Positions 8,184-16,213 of a stretch of DNA of 64,000 bases are shown one piece after another. The notes under the pieces are model-generated. The model saw nothing but the letters and a program-made list of their open reading frames with translations. It made no database searches and was not told the origin of the DNA. The stretch is taken from NCBI RefSeq assembly GCF_023516595.1, contig NZ_JAMGBG010000013.1, forward strand, positions 124,001 to 188,000, in the 5' to 3' direction. Position 1 is the stretch's first letter, and each line of letters starts with the position of its first letter. The position numbers were made by a program, and so were the translations under genes. Source of the DNA: Streptomyces neyagawaensis (lineage in GTDB: Bacteria; Actinomycetota; Actinomycetes; Streptomycetales; Streptomycetaceae).

Positions 8184-8214
8184 GGCGGCAGACGAGTCGG
8201 GCTGTACGCCGGGT
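8184..8214. repeat. rnpB 3' end, attachment-site-like repeat
   Basis: This is the 31-base partner of 5161-5191 and lies at the 3' end of rnpB, so the RNA gene is kept intact while the second copy marks the far edge of the inserted DNA. This arrangement is usual for elements that integrate into RNA genes. Confidence 0.75.
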
Positions 8215-8608
8215 TCTGTCACCCGGTCGCCTCGCGGCGGCCGGGGAGACGGCCATCCATCTAGGGCCGGTGTTGCCACCGGCCTCGTGCGGTCTACCCG
8301 CGGACTCGGGCGGGCAGCCCTCGATCGTCCGCGCAGGAGCCCTTGCCTAACCCTGGTAGGTACTCCCTCTTGACCTTGCTTCGGGTGGGGTTTACCTAGC
8401 TGCCCAGGTCACCCTGGGCACTGGTGGTCTCTTACACCACCGTTTCACCCTTACCGAGGACCGAGGTCCCCGGCGGTCTGCTTTCTGTGGCACTGTCCCG
8501 CGGGTCACCCCGGGTGGCCGTTAGCCACCACCCTGCCCTGTGAAGCCCGGACGTTCCTCGGGAAGCCCCCTAGGAGGGGGGACTCCACGCGGCCGTCCGC
8601 CCGGCTCG
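8188..8608 (-). ncRNA. rnpB: RNase P RNA (M1-type)
   Basis: The minus strand shows the hallmarks of bacterial type A RNase P RNA. The 5' end is CGAGCCGGGCGG. The conserved regions GAGGAACGTCCGGGCTTC, ACAGAAAGCAGACCGCC, GGTAAGGGTGAAACGGTG, GTGTAAGAGACCACCAG and ATAG-like TAGATGGATGGCCG follow in the right order. The 3' end is ACAGAACCCGGCGTACAGC then CCGACTCG, which pairs with the 5' end as helix P1. It is the catalytic RNA that trims tRNA 5' leaders. The 3' terminus may be a few bases either side of the one given. Its 3' end is duplicated 3 kb away, marking it as an integration target. Confidence 0.95.
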
Positions 8609-9563
8609 TCTGCCGTGTCGACCATGTTACCGGGCGGCTGGAGCGCCTCGGTCCCGCCGGCTTCGGCTGCGACGGCAGCCGTGCGGTCCGCTTCCGCCTC
8701 GGACCGGACCCCGGCCCCGCCGTCGCCAGGAACGAGCCCGCCAGGATCAGGGCGAACGCCACCAGCACCGTCCCCGTCAGACGCTCGTCCAGGAACAGCG
8801 CGCCCGCCGCCACCGCCACCGCCGGGTTGACGTACGTGAAGACCGTCGCCCTCGTCGGGCCGACCTCGCGGATCAGTTCCAGGAAGACGACGAACGCGAG
8901 CGCCGTGCAGATCACTCCCAGGCCCGCCAGGGAGGCCAGGACCGAGGGTGAGGGCATGGCCGTCGGCCAGGTCAGGGCCGCCGCCGGGGCGTAGACGATC
9001 GCCGACAGGAGCAGCACCGGGGCGATCAGTTGCAGCGTCGGGACCTGCTTCAGGTGGCGGGCCATGATCAGCGGTGCCGTCGCGTAGCCGATCACCGTGA
9101 CCGCCACCTCCGCCAGCGAGCGGGCGTCGCCCCCGGCCAGGTGCGGGACCGTGAGGACCCCTACTCCGGCCAGGCCCAGGATCAGTCCCGTCAGCCGCCG
9201 CGCGCCCAGGTGTTCCGTGTCGCCGAAGAAGCGGGTCAGGAGCACGGCCACGATCGGTACGCCCGCGATCAGCAGGCCGGCCGTGGAGCTGGAGAGGTGG
9301 CGTTCCGCGTCGGTCAGGGTCCACCAGGGGCCGATCACCTCGATCACCGCGAAGGCCAGCATGGGGCGCCAGTGGGTCCGTACGGTCGCGGCCAGTCCGC
9401 CCTGGCGGATCGCGAAGGGGAGCAGGAGTGCCGCGCCCAGGGCGCAGCGGACGAACACCACCATCGACGGGGACACGCCGTCCACCGCCACTTTGATCAT
9501 CAGGTAGGGGATGCCCCAGAGGACTCCCATCAGCGAGAAGAGGAACCAGCCGCGTGCAGTCAT
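8505..9563 (-). CDS. EamA/DMT-family membrane exporter
   Basis: A ten-helix drug/metabolite transporter of two EamA repeats, starting with WFLFSLMGVLWGIPYLMIK (Gly-Ile-Pro-Tyr typical of the family). The second half contains GLGVICTALAFVVFLELIREVG and a Pro motif in YVNPAVAVAAGALFLDE. Normal family length is about 300 residues. Here the frame continues to 352, past LAGSFLATAG into a basic tail that overlaps the first 104 bases of rnpB. The true functional end is near 8640, and a frameshift that removed an earlier stop is possible. It lies 105 bases downstream of the AraC gene on the same strand, which suggests it is that regulator's target. The solute is unknown. Confidence 0.85.
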   Translation of the reverse strand: MTARGWFLFSLMGVLWGIPYLMIKVAVDGVSPSMVVFVRCALGAALLLPFAIRQGGLAATVRTHWRPMLAFAVIEVIGPWWTLTDAERHLSSSTAGLLIAGVPIVAVLLTRFFGDTEHLGARRLTGLILGLAGVGVLTVPHLAGGDARSLAEVAVTVIGYATAPLIMARHLKQVPTLQLIAPVLLLSAIVYAPAAALTWPTAMPSPSVLASLAGLGVICTALAFVVFLELIREVGPTRATVFTYVNPAVAVAAGALFLDERLTGTVLVAFALILAGSFLATAGPGSGPRRKRTARLPSQPKPAGPRRSSRPVTWSTRQTSRADGRVESPLLGGFPRNVRASQGRVVANGHPG

Positions 9564-9667
9564 GGGATCAGTGTCCGGCTGGTGGGAGGTCGGGGTCTTG
9601 AACGTTGTTGCGGAGGGGTGGCGCGAAGAGCCGCCCCTCCGGGCTTACTCGGGCTGCCTCCTCGGGC

Positions 9668-10612
9668 TTACTGCCGTACGCCCGTCCGGTACGCCGCCGG
9701 GGTCACCCCCAGGACCCGTCCGAACCAGCGCGTCATGTGGGCCTGGTCGGCGAAGCCCACCTGACCGGCGACCTCCGCCGGGCGTCCCCCCAGTTCGAGG
9801 AGGGCGCGGGCCCGGCTCACCCGGTACTGGGCCAGCCAGGCGTACGGGGGCATGCCCATCGTCGTGCGGAAGGCACGCAGCAGCTGGTAGCGGGAGAGGC
9901 CCAGGTCGGCGGCCAGGTCGGCGAGGGACGGCGGGGCCTGGAGTTCGTCGGCCAGGCGGTCGCGTACGGCGAGGGCGATGGTGCCGGCGCCGGGGACCGT
10001 GTCGGAGGTGGGGCGGGCCGTGGAGTGGCGGCGGGCCAGAGCCGTGAGCAACCAGGGGACGCGGGACTCCGCCTCCAGCGGGTCGGGGCAGGTGCTCAGC
10101 TCGGTGTGGGCGGTGCGCAGGGCTGCGGCGAGTTCGGGGTCGTGCAGGAGGGGCTCCCGGAAATGCGGGGTACCGCCGACGATGCCGTCGGTGAGGAGGG
10201 TGGGGGCCGGGTAGAGGGCGCGGTAGGCGTAGGTGCCGTACGCCGATTCGCCGGTGTGGACCTCCCCGGGGGCCAGCACGACGATCGCGCCCTCCCCCAC
10301 GGTGAGGGCGCCGCCCCGGTAGTCGATGCACGAGGCACCGAGGACGCAGATGCCCACGCTGAACTCCTCGTGGGTGTGCGGGGCGTAGCGGTGGCGGTCG
10401 AAGCGGGCGGTCAGCAGGTCGAGGGGGCGGTCGGGACGGCCGAGGGTCGCCCGTGTCCACCGGGTTTGTGGGGTCTGGGGGGTCTGTGGGGCCCGCCGTG
10501 GCTGCCGCTGCGTCTGCTGTTCCTGCTGCGTGTGCTGCTGTGGCTGCTGCGTCTGCCGCGTCCGCTGTGTCCGCTGCGCCTGTGCCTCTGCCTGTTGTTC
10601 TCTGCCGCCCAC
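9668..10612 (-). CDS. AraC-family transcriptional regulator with Gln-rich N-terminus
   Basis: A cupin-type sensor (HRYAPHTHEEFSVGICVLG, then EGAIVVLAPGEVHTGE) followed by two AraC helix-turn-helix motifs (LADLAADLGLSRYQLLRAFR and EVAGQVGFADQAHMTRWFGR, then the closing LGVTPAAYR). It likely binds DNA upstream of itself or of the EamA exporter gene that follows. The GTG at 10612 is preferred because GAAGGGGG lies 8 bases before it; the frame is open to 10702. The first roughly 50 residues are a Gln/Thr/Arg low-complexity tail (QTQQPQQHTQQEQQTQRQ) from CAG-rich DNA, unusual for this family. The ligand is unknown. Confidence 0.85.
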   Translation of the reverse strand: MGGREQQAEAQAQRTQRTRQTQQPQQHTQQEQQTQRQPRRAPQTPQTPQTRWTRATLGRPDRPLDLLTARFDRHRYAPHTHEEFSVGICVLGASCIDYRGGALTVGEGAIVVLAPGEVHTGESAYGTYAYRALYPAPTLLTDGIVGGTPHFREPLLHDPELAAALRTAHTELSTCPDPLEAESRVPWLLTALARRHSTARPTSDTVPGAGTIALAVRDRLADELQAPPSLADLAADLGLSRYQLLRAFRTTMGMPPYAWLAQYRVSRARALLELGGRPAEVAGQVGFADQAHMTRWFGRVLGVTPAAYRTGVRQ

Positions 10613-10995
10613 GTCCCGCGCCCCCTTCGACGGTCGTTTCCGACGGTGCAACGCGCGAGTGGCTCGATTCCCTTCCCCGCCGGCCGCGGTGGGCGGTGGC
10701 ACAACCCCGTCACCAGCCCCCGCCCCCAGGCCGCGTCACCAAGCGGTTCCGTTGTCGCGATCCTCGCCGCCCCCTCCTGGCCGGAACCGGACCCGTCCTG
10801 CGGGGCAGCGCCCCAACGGCCGATAGCAGCAGGGAAGTTGACGCCCATAGCGTGCTTGTCTCACGGAGGGCAGCCGCGGGGCGGTGTCGTCCTTCCCCGT
10901 CGAGGTCCGGTAACGCACGCGACTCGCCTTCCACCGTGCCCGTCTACTCTTCCGAGACGGAACCGGCGGGCACAGAAGCACGATGGAGGTTCTCC
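10613..10995. other. Divergent intergenic region, no gene recognised
   Basis: About 380 bases separate the leftward AraC gene from the rightward gene starting at 10996. Apart from the two ribosome-binding sites at its edges, I see no RNA gene, repeat or clear operator. Promoters for both genes should lie here. Confidence 0.5.
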
Positions 10996-11874
10996 ATGCG
11001 GCGTTCCACCTGGCCGCTCCTCGACGGTCGCACCCGGCCGCTCCAGTTGAAGGAGTGGGGGGACCTGGCCGTCATGGACCCCGAAGCCGGCAGGCCGCCG
11101 CGCGGACGCGGGTTCCTGGCCGCCGAGAAGGACTGGCTGCACATCGACGCCGGGAGCGCCCTGGAGAACCCCATCGTCACCCTCTACGCCGGTCAGGACC
11201 CGGGCGCGGAGGACGGCTGGGACGAGGTCGAGGAGATCACCGTGGTCTCCACGACCGGCTTCCTCGCCCTGTGCGACAGCGGGTACGAGCCCCTGCGCAA
11301 GGAGAATCTCGCCACCGCGGGAGCCGGCCCCTATCTGGTCCGCGTCCACGCCGACGACCGCTCGGTGGACGACAAGCGGCCCCGCTTCCTGATCCAGGTC
11401 ATCCCCGTTGTCCGTACGGGCGCCGAGCCCGAGCCGCCCTCCGACATGATCGAGGAGGCCGCCGGGCCGCTCCTGGTGCGGACGTCCTTCGAGCGGCCGG
11501 AGCAGTGGGCACGCCTGCTCCAGGCCGTCGAAGAGGGCCCGGAGCGCCATGAGCCGATCGAGTCGATCACCATCGTCGACAACCGCGCCTACTCAGGCTT
11601 CACCCCGGAGCAGATCCTGGCGCGGATCGGCCGCGACGGCGAGGACTGGCCGGACAGCACGCTCGTCCTCGTCGCCGACGAGCGGGCACTGGGCTCCGCG
11701 GAGTTGCCCTTGCTGGCCGTGAGCAACGTGCCCGACGAGGACGACGCCCCGTTCAGGATCGCCCTCGCGGCCGCCGGTTCCTTCGTCGACAACATGGAGC
11801 TGGCGAACACCGACTTCGCCGAGTGGGCCGCCGGTGTCGAGGCGGACGGCGCCTACCGAGAAGAGCACTACTGA
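10996..11874 (+). CDS. Conserved hypothetical protein (DUF6924-like C-terminal domain)
   Basis: A soluble, acidic 292-residue protein. The start is fixed by an ideal GGAGGT five bases before the ATG; the longer open frame upstream has no ribosome site. The second half, LLVRTSFERPEQWARLLQAV onward through SITIVDNRAYSGFTPEQIL and STLVLVADERAL, resembles the actinobacterial DUF6924 domain as I remember it. The first half, with KDWLHIDAGSALENP and GYEPLRKENLA, looks like a beta-sandwich similar to ComJ-type proteins. No catalytic motif is evident and no function can be assigned. It is flanked by unrelated regulators. Confidence 0.7.
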   Translation: MRRSTWPLLDGRTRPLQLKEWGDLAVMDPEAGRPPRGRGFLAAEKDWLHIDAGSALENPIVTLYAGQDPGAEDGWDEVEEITVVSTTGFLALCDSGYEPLRKENLATAGAGPYLVRVHADDRSVDDKRPRFLIQVIPVVRTGAEPEPPSDMIEEAAGPLLVRTSFERPEQWARLLQAVEEGPERHEPIESITIVDNRAYSGFTPEQILARIGRDGEDWPDSTLVLVADERALGSAELPLLAVSNVPDEDDAPFRIALAAAGSFVDNMELANTDFAEWAAGVEADGAYREEHY

Positions 11875-11962
11875 CAGCTCGCCGGACCAGGCTTCACGAG
11901 GCACCCCTCGGGCCAGAGCAGAACATTCCGGCATCGCTGCCGCGGGGCTCCCCCGATGTCGC

Positions 11963-11993
11963 TTGACCCTGCCGCAACGTCAACGTTTCTACT
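11963..11993 (+). promoter_or_regulatory. MerR-type promoter/operator giving a leaderless transcript
   Basis: TTGACC (11963-11968) and TCTACT (11988-11993) are separated by 19 bases, the over-long spacer that MerR-family activators correct by twisting DNA. An inverted repeat TTGAC...GTCAA (11963-11967 and 11979-11983) fills the spacer. Transcription should begin about seven bases after the -10 element, at or beside the A of the ATG at 12000. The mRNA would then have no leader, consistent with the absence of a ribosome-binding site there. Confidence 0.65.
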
Positions 11994-11999
11994 GGTCCC

Positions 12000-12839
12000 A
12001 TGCGGATCGGAGAGCTGGCCGCGACCGTCGGAGTGACCACTCGGGCGGTGCGGCACTATCACCACCTGGGGCTGCTGCCGGAGCCGGAGCGGCGGGCGAA
12101 CGGGTATCGGGACTACACCCTGCGGCACGCGGTCGTGCTCGCGCGGATCCGGCGGCTGACGGAGCTGGGGCTCGGGCTCGCCGAGGTACGTGACGTGCTG
12201 GCCGACGACGCCGGGCGCGAGCTCGTCGAGGTGCTCGGCGAGCTGGACGAGGACCTCGCGCGGCAGGAGTCGGCGATCAGGGAGCGGCGCGTCCGGCTGC
12301 GGGTCCTGAGGGAGGACGCCCGGCGTGGGCGACTGCCCGCCGAGGGACCCGTCTCACCCGAACTCGCCGCCCTCTTCGGGAAGTTCGGGACCGTGCCGCC
12401 CGAATCCCCCATGGCCGCCAAGGACCGGGAGGTGTTCGCACTCCTGGAGACGACCGCACCCCCGCAGGCCCGGGCCGAACTGCTGGCCGGGCTCGAGGCC
12501 ATGATGGCGGCGCCCGGCGCGGTGGAGCGGGCGCACGAGGCGTACGCGCTGCTCGACGACCTCGCCGACGCCGGCCTCGACGACCCTCGTGTCGACAAGG
12601 CCGCCCGGCTCCTCGCCGACCTCATCCCCGCCGAGCTCATTCCGGCCGACCTCGACCTCGACCTCGGGCTCGGGCTCGGCAAGGGCTCCGGCATCGGCAC
12701 CGGCACCGGCACCGGCCGCCCCGACGCACGCGGCGGCGGCAACAGCGCCTTTCTGCGGGCATTCTTCGCCGACTTCGCTCCAGCCCAGGCGGAGGCCATC
12801 CGCCGCACGTTCCGGATACTCATGGAGGACCGCCGATGA
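12000..12839 (+). CDS. MerR-family transcriptional regulator
   Basis: A 279-residue MerR protein. The N-terminal winged helix-turn-helix reads MRIGELAATVGVTTRAVRHY then GLLPEPERRANGYRDY, followed by LTELGLGLAEVRDVL and a coiled-coil dimer helix. The effector domain is long and helical, without the Cys pairs of metal sensors, so it probably binds an organic ligand. Residues about 215-240 hold a low-complexity Gly/Thr stretch (LGLGLGKGSGIGTGTGTG). Its own promoter carries a MerR-type site with a 19-base spacer, so it is probably autoregulated. Its stop overlaps the next start (ATGA), which couples it to the membrane protein gene. Confidence 0.88.
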   Translation: MRIGELAATVGVTTRAVRHYHHLGLLPEPERRANGYRDYTLRHAVVLARIRRLTELGLGLAEVRDVLADDAGRELVEVLGELDEDLARQESAIRERRVRLRVLREDARRGRLPAEGPVSPELAALFGKFGTVPPESPMAAKDREVFALLETTAPPQARAELLAGLEAMMAAPGAVERAHEAYALLDDLADAGLDDPRVDKAARLLADLIPAELIPADLDLDLGLGLGKGSGIGTGTGTGRPDARGGGNSAFLRAFFADFAPAQAEAIRRTFRILMEDRR

Positions 12840-13564
12840 ACCCACCGAGGACGCCAAGGACACCGGGGACGCAGGGGACGCCGGGGACACCGAGGGCGCG
12901 GAAGAGGCCTGCCGTATTGATCGGTGGTGCCCACCGGATCGGCCGTGCCCTCATCCGGCATGAACTCCTGCTGCTGGCCAGCCTGTTCCGCTGGATGGTC
13001 CGGCGGCCTCACGGGGTCGGCGAGGGGCGGGCCTTCGGGTACGCGCGCGGTCAGGGCGCGATGATGCTCGGCTTCGGGTTCGTGTGCGTCGTCGAGACGG
13101 TCACCCTGTCCGTACTCCTGGACGACCACCCGCTGGCGCACCGGGTCCTCCTCGCCCTCGACCTCTACACGATCCTGATCGTCGCCGGACTGCACGCCGC
13201 CTCGGTCACCCGCCCCCACGTCCTCACCGACACCACCCTGCGGCTGCGCCGCTTCGCCTCCGTGGACCTCCTCGTCCCGCTCACGACCGTCTCCTCGGTG
13301 CGCCGCGAGCTGTGCCTGACACACGAGAAGAAGGACGGTGAGCTGAGTCTGGAGGCCGGTTCGCAGACCACCGTCACCCTCGAACTCGCCGACGATGCAC
13401 GGTACTTGACGTTCTTCGGGCGCCCCAGGGCGGTCCGGCTCGTACGGTTCCACGCGGACGACGCCGATCGGCTCGTGGGCGAGATCGACCGACTCCGGCG
13501 AGCCCAGGGGGACTTCACGCCGGTACGAAGCGAACCTTCGCCACTCCCGGCTCGGCCTGTGTGA
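12836..13564 (+). CDS. Membrane protein co-translated with the MerR regulator
   Basis: A 242-residue protein with a Pro/Thr-rich start and two or three predicted membrane helices (GAMMLGFGFVCVVETVTLSVL and VLLALDLYTILIVAGLHAA), then a cytoplasmic beta-rich tail. Its ATG overlaps the MerR stop, so the two form one operon and this is the likely regulated output. I do not recognise the family. The C-terminal 17 codons overlap the convergent RNB-nuclease gene by 50 bases. Confidence 0.75.
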   Translation: MNPPRTPRTPGTQGTPGTPRARKRPAVLIGGAHRIGRALIRHELLLLASLFRWMVRRPHGVGEGRAFGYARGQGAMMLGFGFVCVVETVTLSVLLDDHPLAHRVLLALDLYTILIVAGLHAASVTRPHVLTDTTLRLRRFASVDLLVPLTTVSSVRRELCLTHEKKDGELSLEAGSQTTVTLELADDARYLTFFGRPRAVRLVRFHADDADRLVGEIDRLRRAQGDFTPVRSEPSPLPARPV

Positions 13565-15059
13565 GCCGTACGCGCAGCCGTTCCCCCAGCGGGAGCGGTT
13601 CGCCGTCCCGGCCGTCGACGCGACCGATGACCGCCGGGGACTCCAACTGGACGGTGCCCCTGGCCGGTTCGCCCTTCCCGGTCCGCTCCTCCTCGACGTC
13701 CACCACGTAGCCGTCGAAGACCTCGCCGACCCTGTCCCTGAGCAGCGCGGCCTCCACGAGGTCCACGCACTCGCGCTCCACGCGACCCGCCAGGCGGCTG
13801 CCGCCGGCCATCTCGTCCGGGAGGGTGTCGAGGGCTGCGAGGACCCACTCGGGGACCGGGGTGCCGGCGACCGCGGCGAGGCAGAGTTCCGCGGTGTAGC
13901 GGTCGACGAGACGGCGGAGCGGGGCCGTGCAGTGGGCGTAGGGCGCGGCGACGGCGGAGTGTGTGGTGATGTCGGGGAGGGCGCCGTCGCGGAAGACCGT
14001 GTAGTGGGCGCCGCGCAGCAGGGTCGTGCACTCCTGGAGGAACGCGGCGTGGCGGGGTTCGTGCGGGTCGAGGGCGCGGACCAGGCCCGCGTACGAGACG
14101 TGGTGCGGCCAGTCGATGCGCAGCGCCGTCGCGGTCCGGCGGAGTCGGCCGACGGCGCCGTCCGGCGCGGGGGGCAGCGTGCGCAGGATCCCGGTGCCGC
14201 CGCCGAGCATCAGCTCCGCGGCGGCCATACCGGTGAGCAGGGAGATCTGGGCGTTCCAGGCATCGGCGGGGAGGGGCGCCCGGTAGGCGATTTCGAGTGC
14301 GTACGCCCCCGGCGCTTCATGGCCGCCGATGTCGTCCTCCGCGTACGTCCCCTGGGCTCCATGGCCGCCGATGTCGTCCCGTTCGACGATCTCCTGTTCG
14401 GGGACGTGGAGGGAGATGCCGCCGCGTTCCACTTCGAGGCGCTCCCGGAGGTGTCCGATCTCCTTGAGAAGGGCGAGGGGTTCCTCGGCGGTGCCCGCGT
14501 CGATCTCCTTCTGCACGGACGCGTAGTCGAGCTTGGCGCGGCTGCGGACGAGGGCTCGGCGCACGTCGACGCGCTCGGTACGGCCGTCCGCGTCGAGGTC
14601 CAGCGTCCACAGCACCGCCGGGCGGGTGTGGTCCGGGAGCAGACTGGCGGCGCCCTCGGAGAGGCACGCGGGGTGGAGGGGGACCTTGCCGTCGGGGAAG
14701 TACAGGGTCGTCACCCGGCGGTGGGCCTCCGCGTCGAGCGCTGTGCCGGGGGTGACGAACGCGGCGACATCGGCGATGGCGTACCGGACCCGGTAGCCCC
14801 GGCCGCCGGCCGCGCCCGTGCGGCGGGACAGGTGCATCGCCTGGTCGAGGTCGGTGGAGGCGGGCGGGTCGATGGTGAAGAGGGGGATGTCCGTGGCGTC
14901 GTACGACGGGAGCCGGGGCGACTTCGCGGCGTGCTCCGCCTCGACGAGGACCTGGAGGGGGAAGGCGTCGGGCACGCCGAGTTCACCGCGGAGCGCGCGC
15001 AGGGCAGCCCGCAGGGGGGCCTCGGGGGCGCCCAGGACGCGGAGGTGGCGGCGGGGCAT
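13515..15059 (-). CDS. RNB-domain (RNase II/R-type) ribonuclease
   Basis: A 514-residue exoribonuclease of the short actinobacterial RNase II-like group. The catalytic RNB motif DPPASTDLDQAMH near residues 63-75 supplies the Asp cluster that holds Mg2+. YRVRYAIADVAAFV, LYFPDGKVPLHP and HSAVAAPYAHCTAPLRRLVDRY are the other standard RNB blocks. A C-terminal S1/OB-like stretch ends the protein. Residues about 226-253 contain a 14-residue tandem duplication (DDIGGHGAQGTYAE then DDIGGHEAPGAYAL), absent from ordinary homologues. The gene converges on the MerR operon with a 50-base overlap. Confidence 0.9.
   Translation of the reverse strand: MPRRHLRVLGAPEAPLRAALRALRGELGVPDAFPLQVLVEAEHAAKSPRLPSYDATDIPLFTIDPPASTDLDQAMHLSRRTGAAGGRGYRVRYAIADVAAFVTPGTALDAEAHRRVTTLYFPDGKVPLHPACLSEGAASLLPDHTRPAVLWTLDLDADGRTERVDVRRALVRSRAKLDYASVQKEIDAGTAEEPLALLKEIGHLRERLEVERGGISLHVPEQEIVERDDIGGHGAQGTYAEDDIGGHEAPGAYALEIAYRAPLPADAWNAQISLLTGMAAAELMLGGGTGILRTLPPAPDGAVGRLRRTATALRIDWPHHVSYAGLVRALDPHEPRHAAFLQECTTLLRGAHYTVFRDGALPDITTHSAVAAPYAHCTAPLRRLVDRYTAELCLAAVAGTPVPEWVLAALDTLPDEMAGGSRLAGRVERECVDLVEAALLRDRVGEVFDGYVVDVEEERTGKGEPARGTVQLESPAVIGRVDGRDGEPLPLGERLRVRLTQAEPGVAKVRFVPA
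14299..14382. repeat. Two tandem 42-bp units inside the RNB nuclease gene
   Basis: Units 14299-14340 and 14341-14382 share most bases, with an identical core CATGGCCGCCGATGTCGTCC. The 42-bp period keeps frame and adds 14 residues. It looks like a recent slippage or unequal-crossover duplication. Confidence 0.8.
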
Positions 15060-15089
15060 GCGTCGAGCCTAGGTCGGGGCGGGCGGGAC

Positions 15090-15300
15090 GGCATGCCGAC
15101 GGGAGCGTTGTGCGGGCCGACCGGGTCGCCCGGCCCGGTCCGAATGGTCGGCCTCCGACAGGAGCCCCGTGCGGGCCAACCCGGTCACCCGGCATGGCAC
15201 GGGTGGTCGACCTACCGACGTAAACCTCGCGCGGGCCGACCGGGTCGGCGCGGGTGGTCGACGTATCGACGGGTGCCGGTGCGGGCCGACCGACCAGGCC
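15090..15300. repeat. Imperfect intergenic repeats between RNB and yaaA
   Basis: The 300 bases between the divergent RNB and yaaA genes contain four imperfect copies of a unit built on GTGCGGGCCGACCGGGTCG followed by a variable GGTGGTCGACCTACCGACG-type half. There is no open frame with a ribosome site. The promoter for yaaA should lie near the right end. Confidence 0.6.
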
Positions 15301-15359
15301 GCCGGGCGCCCGGTTCGCACCCCGTACGCTGTCGCGGAGCCCTATCCGAAGGAGTACCC

Positions 15360-16142
15360 GTGCTCGTCCTGCTGCCCCCGTCCGAAGGAAAGGCCCCCTC
15401 AGCGGGCGGCGCTCCGCTGAAGCTGGAGTCCCTTTCCCTCCCGGCGCTCACCGAGGCGCGGGAGGCCGTGCTCGGTGACCTGGTCGAGTTGTGCGCGGGC
15501 GACGAGGACAAGGCCCGCGAGGTGCTCGGCCTGAGCGAGGGGCTGCGCGGCGAGGTCGCCAAGAACGCGGAGCTGCGGACGGCGGGGGCCCGCCCGGCCG
15601 GCCAGATCTACACCGGCGTCCTCTACGACGCCCTCGACCTGGCCTCCCTCGACACCGCCGCGAAGAAGCGGGCGGCGCGTTCGCTGCTGGTCTTCTCCGG
15701 GCTGTGGGGCGCCGTCCGCGTCACGGACCGCATCCCCTCGTACCGCTGCTCGATGGGCGTGAAGCTGCCCGGCGTGGGCGCGCTCGGCACGCACTGGCGT
15801 ACGCCGATGGCGTCGGCCCTTCCCGAGGCGGCCGGCGACGGGCTCGTCCTCGATCTGCGGTCCTCGGCTTACGCCTCCGCGTGGAAGCCGAAGGGCGAGA
15901 TCGCCGGGCGCACGGCGACGGTACGGGTGCTGCACGCGCCGACCCGGAAGGTGGTCAGCCACTTCAACAAGGCGACCAAGGGTCGTATCGTCCGCAGCCT
16001 GCTGTCGGCCGGCGCCGCGCCCACGGGCCCGGCGCAGCTGGTGGAGGCACTGCGGGACCTCGGGTACGTGGTGGAGGTGGAGCCTCCGGCCGGGGCGGGG
16101 AAGGCGTGGACGCTGGACGTGCTGGTGACCGAGGTGCACTGA
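15360..16142 (+). CDS. yaaA: YaaA-family peroxide-stress protein
   Basis: A 260-residue cytoplasmic protein of the YaaA (DUF328) family, which in E. coli limits free iron during peroxide stress and has a DNA-binding fold. Diagnostic pieces are LPPSEGKAP at the start, AGQIYTGVLYDALDL, LVFSGLWGAVRVTDRIPSYR, LDLRSSAYASAWKP and the basic HFNKATKGRIVRSL. The GTG at 15360 has AAGGAG five bases before it. It sits alone, divergent from the RNB nuclease gene. Confidence 0.92.
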   Translation: MLVLLPPSEGKAPSAGGAPLKLESLSLPALTEAREAVLGDLVELCAGDEDKAREVLGLSEGLRGEVAKNAELRTAGARPAGQIYTGVLYDALDLASLDTAAKKRAARSLLVFSGLWGAVRVTDRIPSYRCSMGVKLPGVGALGTHWRTPMASALPEAAGDGLVLDLRSSAYASAWKPKGEIAGRTATVRVLHAPTRKVVSHFNKATKGRIVRSLLSAGAAPTGPAQLVEALRDLGYVVEVEPPAGAGKAWTLDVLVTEVH

Positions 16143-16160
16143 CGGGACGCCGGCGCTTGA

Positions 16161-16197
16161 GCAAAGAGGGCATTGCGGCATGCGCAACGCCCTTTGC
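16161..16197. promoter_or_regulatory. Inverted repeat between yaaA and the KDPG aldolase gene
   Basis: GCAAAGAGGGCATTGCG (16161-16177) and CGCAACGCCCTTTGC (16183-16197) are near-complementary arms around GCATG, 17 bases before the aldolase start. It could be an operator or the hairpin ending yaaA. The lack of a T tract favours an operator. Confidence 0.4.
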
Positions 16198-16213
16198 GCA
16201 CGCTGGAGAGGCC

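Noticed and set aside
13932..15060. Plus-strand open frame opposite the RNB nuclease that runs into yaaA
   Set aside because: Only the yaaA part has protein motifs and a ribosome site; the rest mirrors the nuclease gene.
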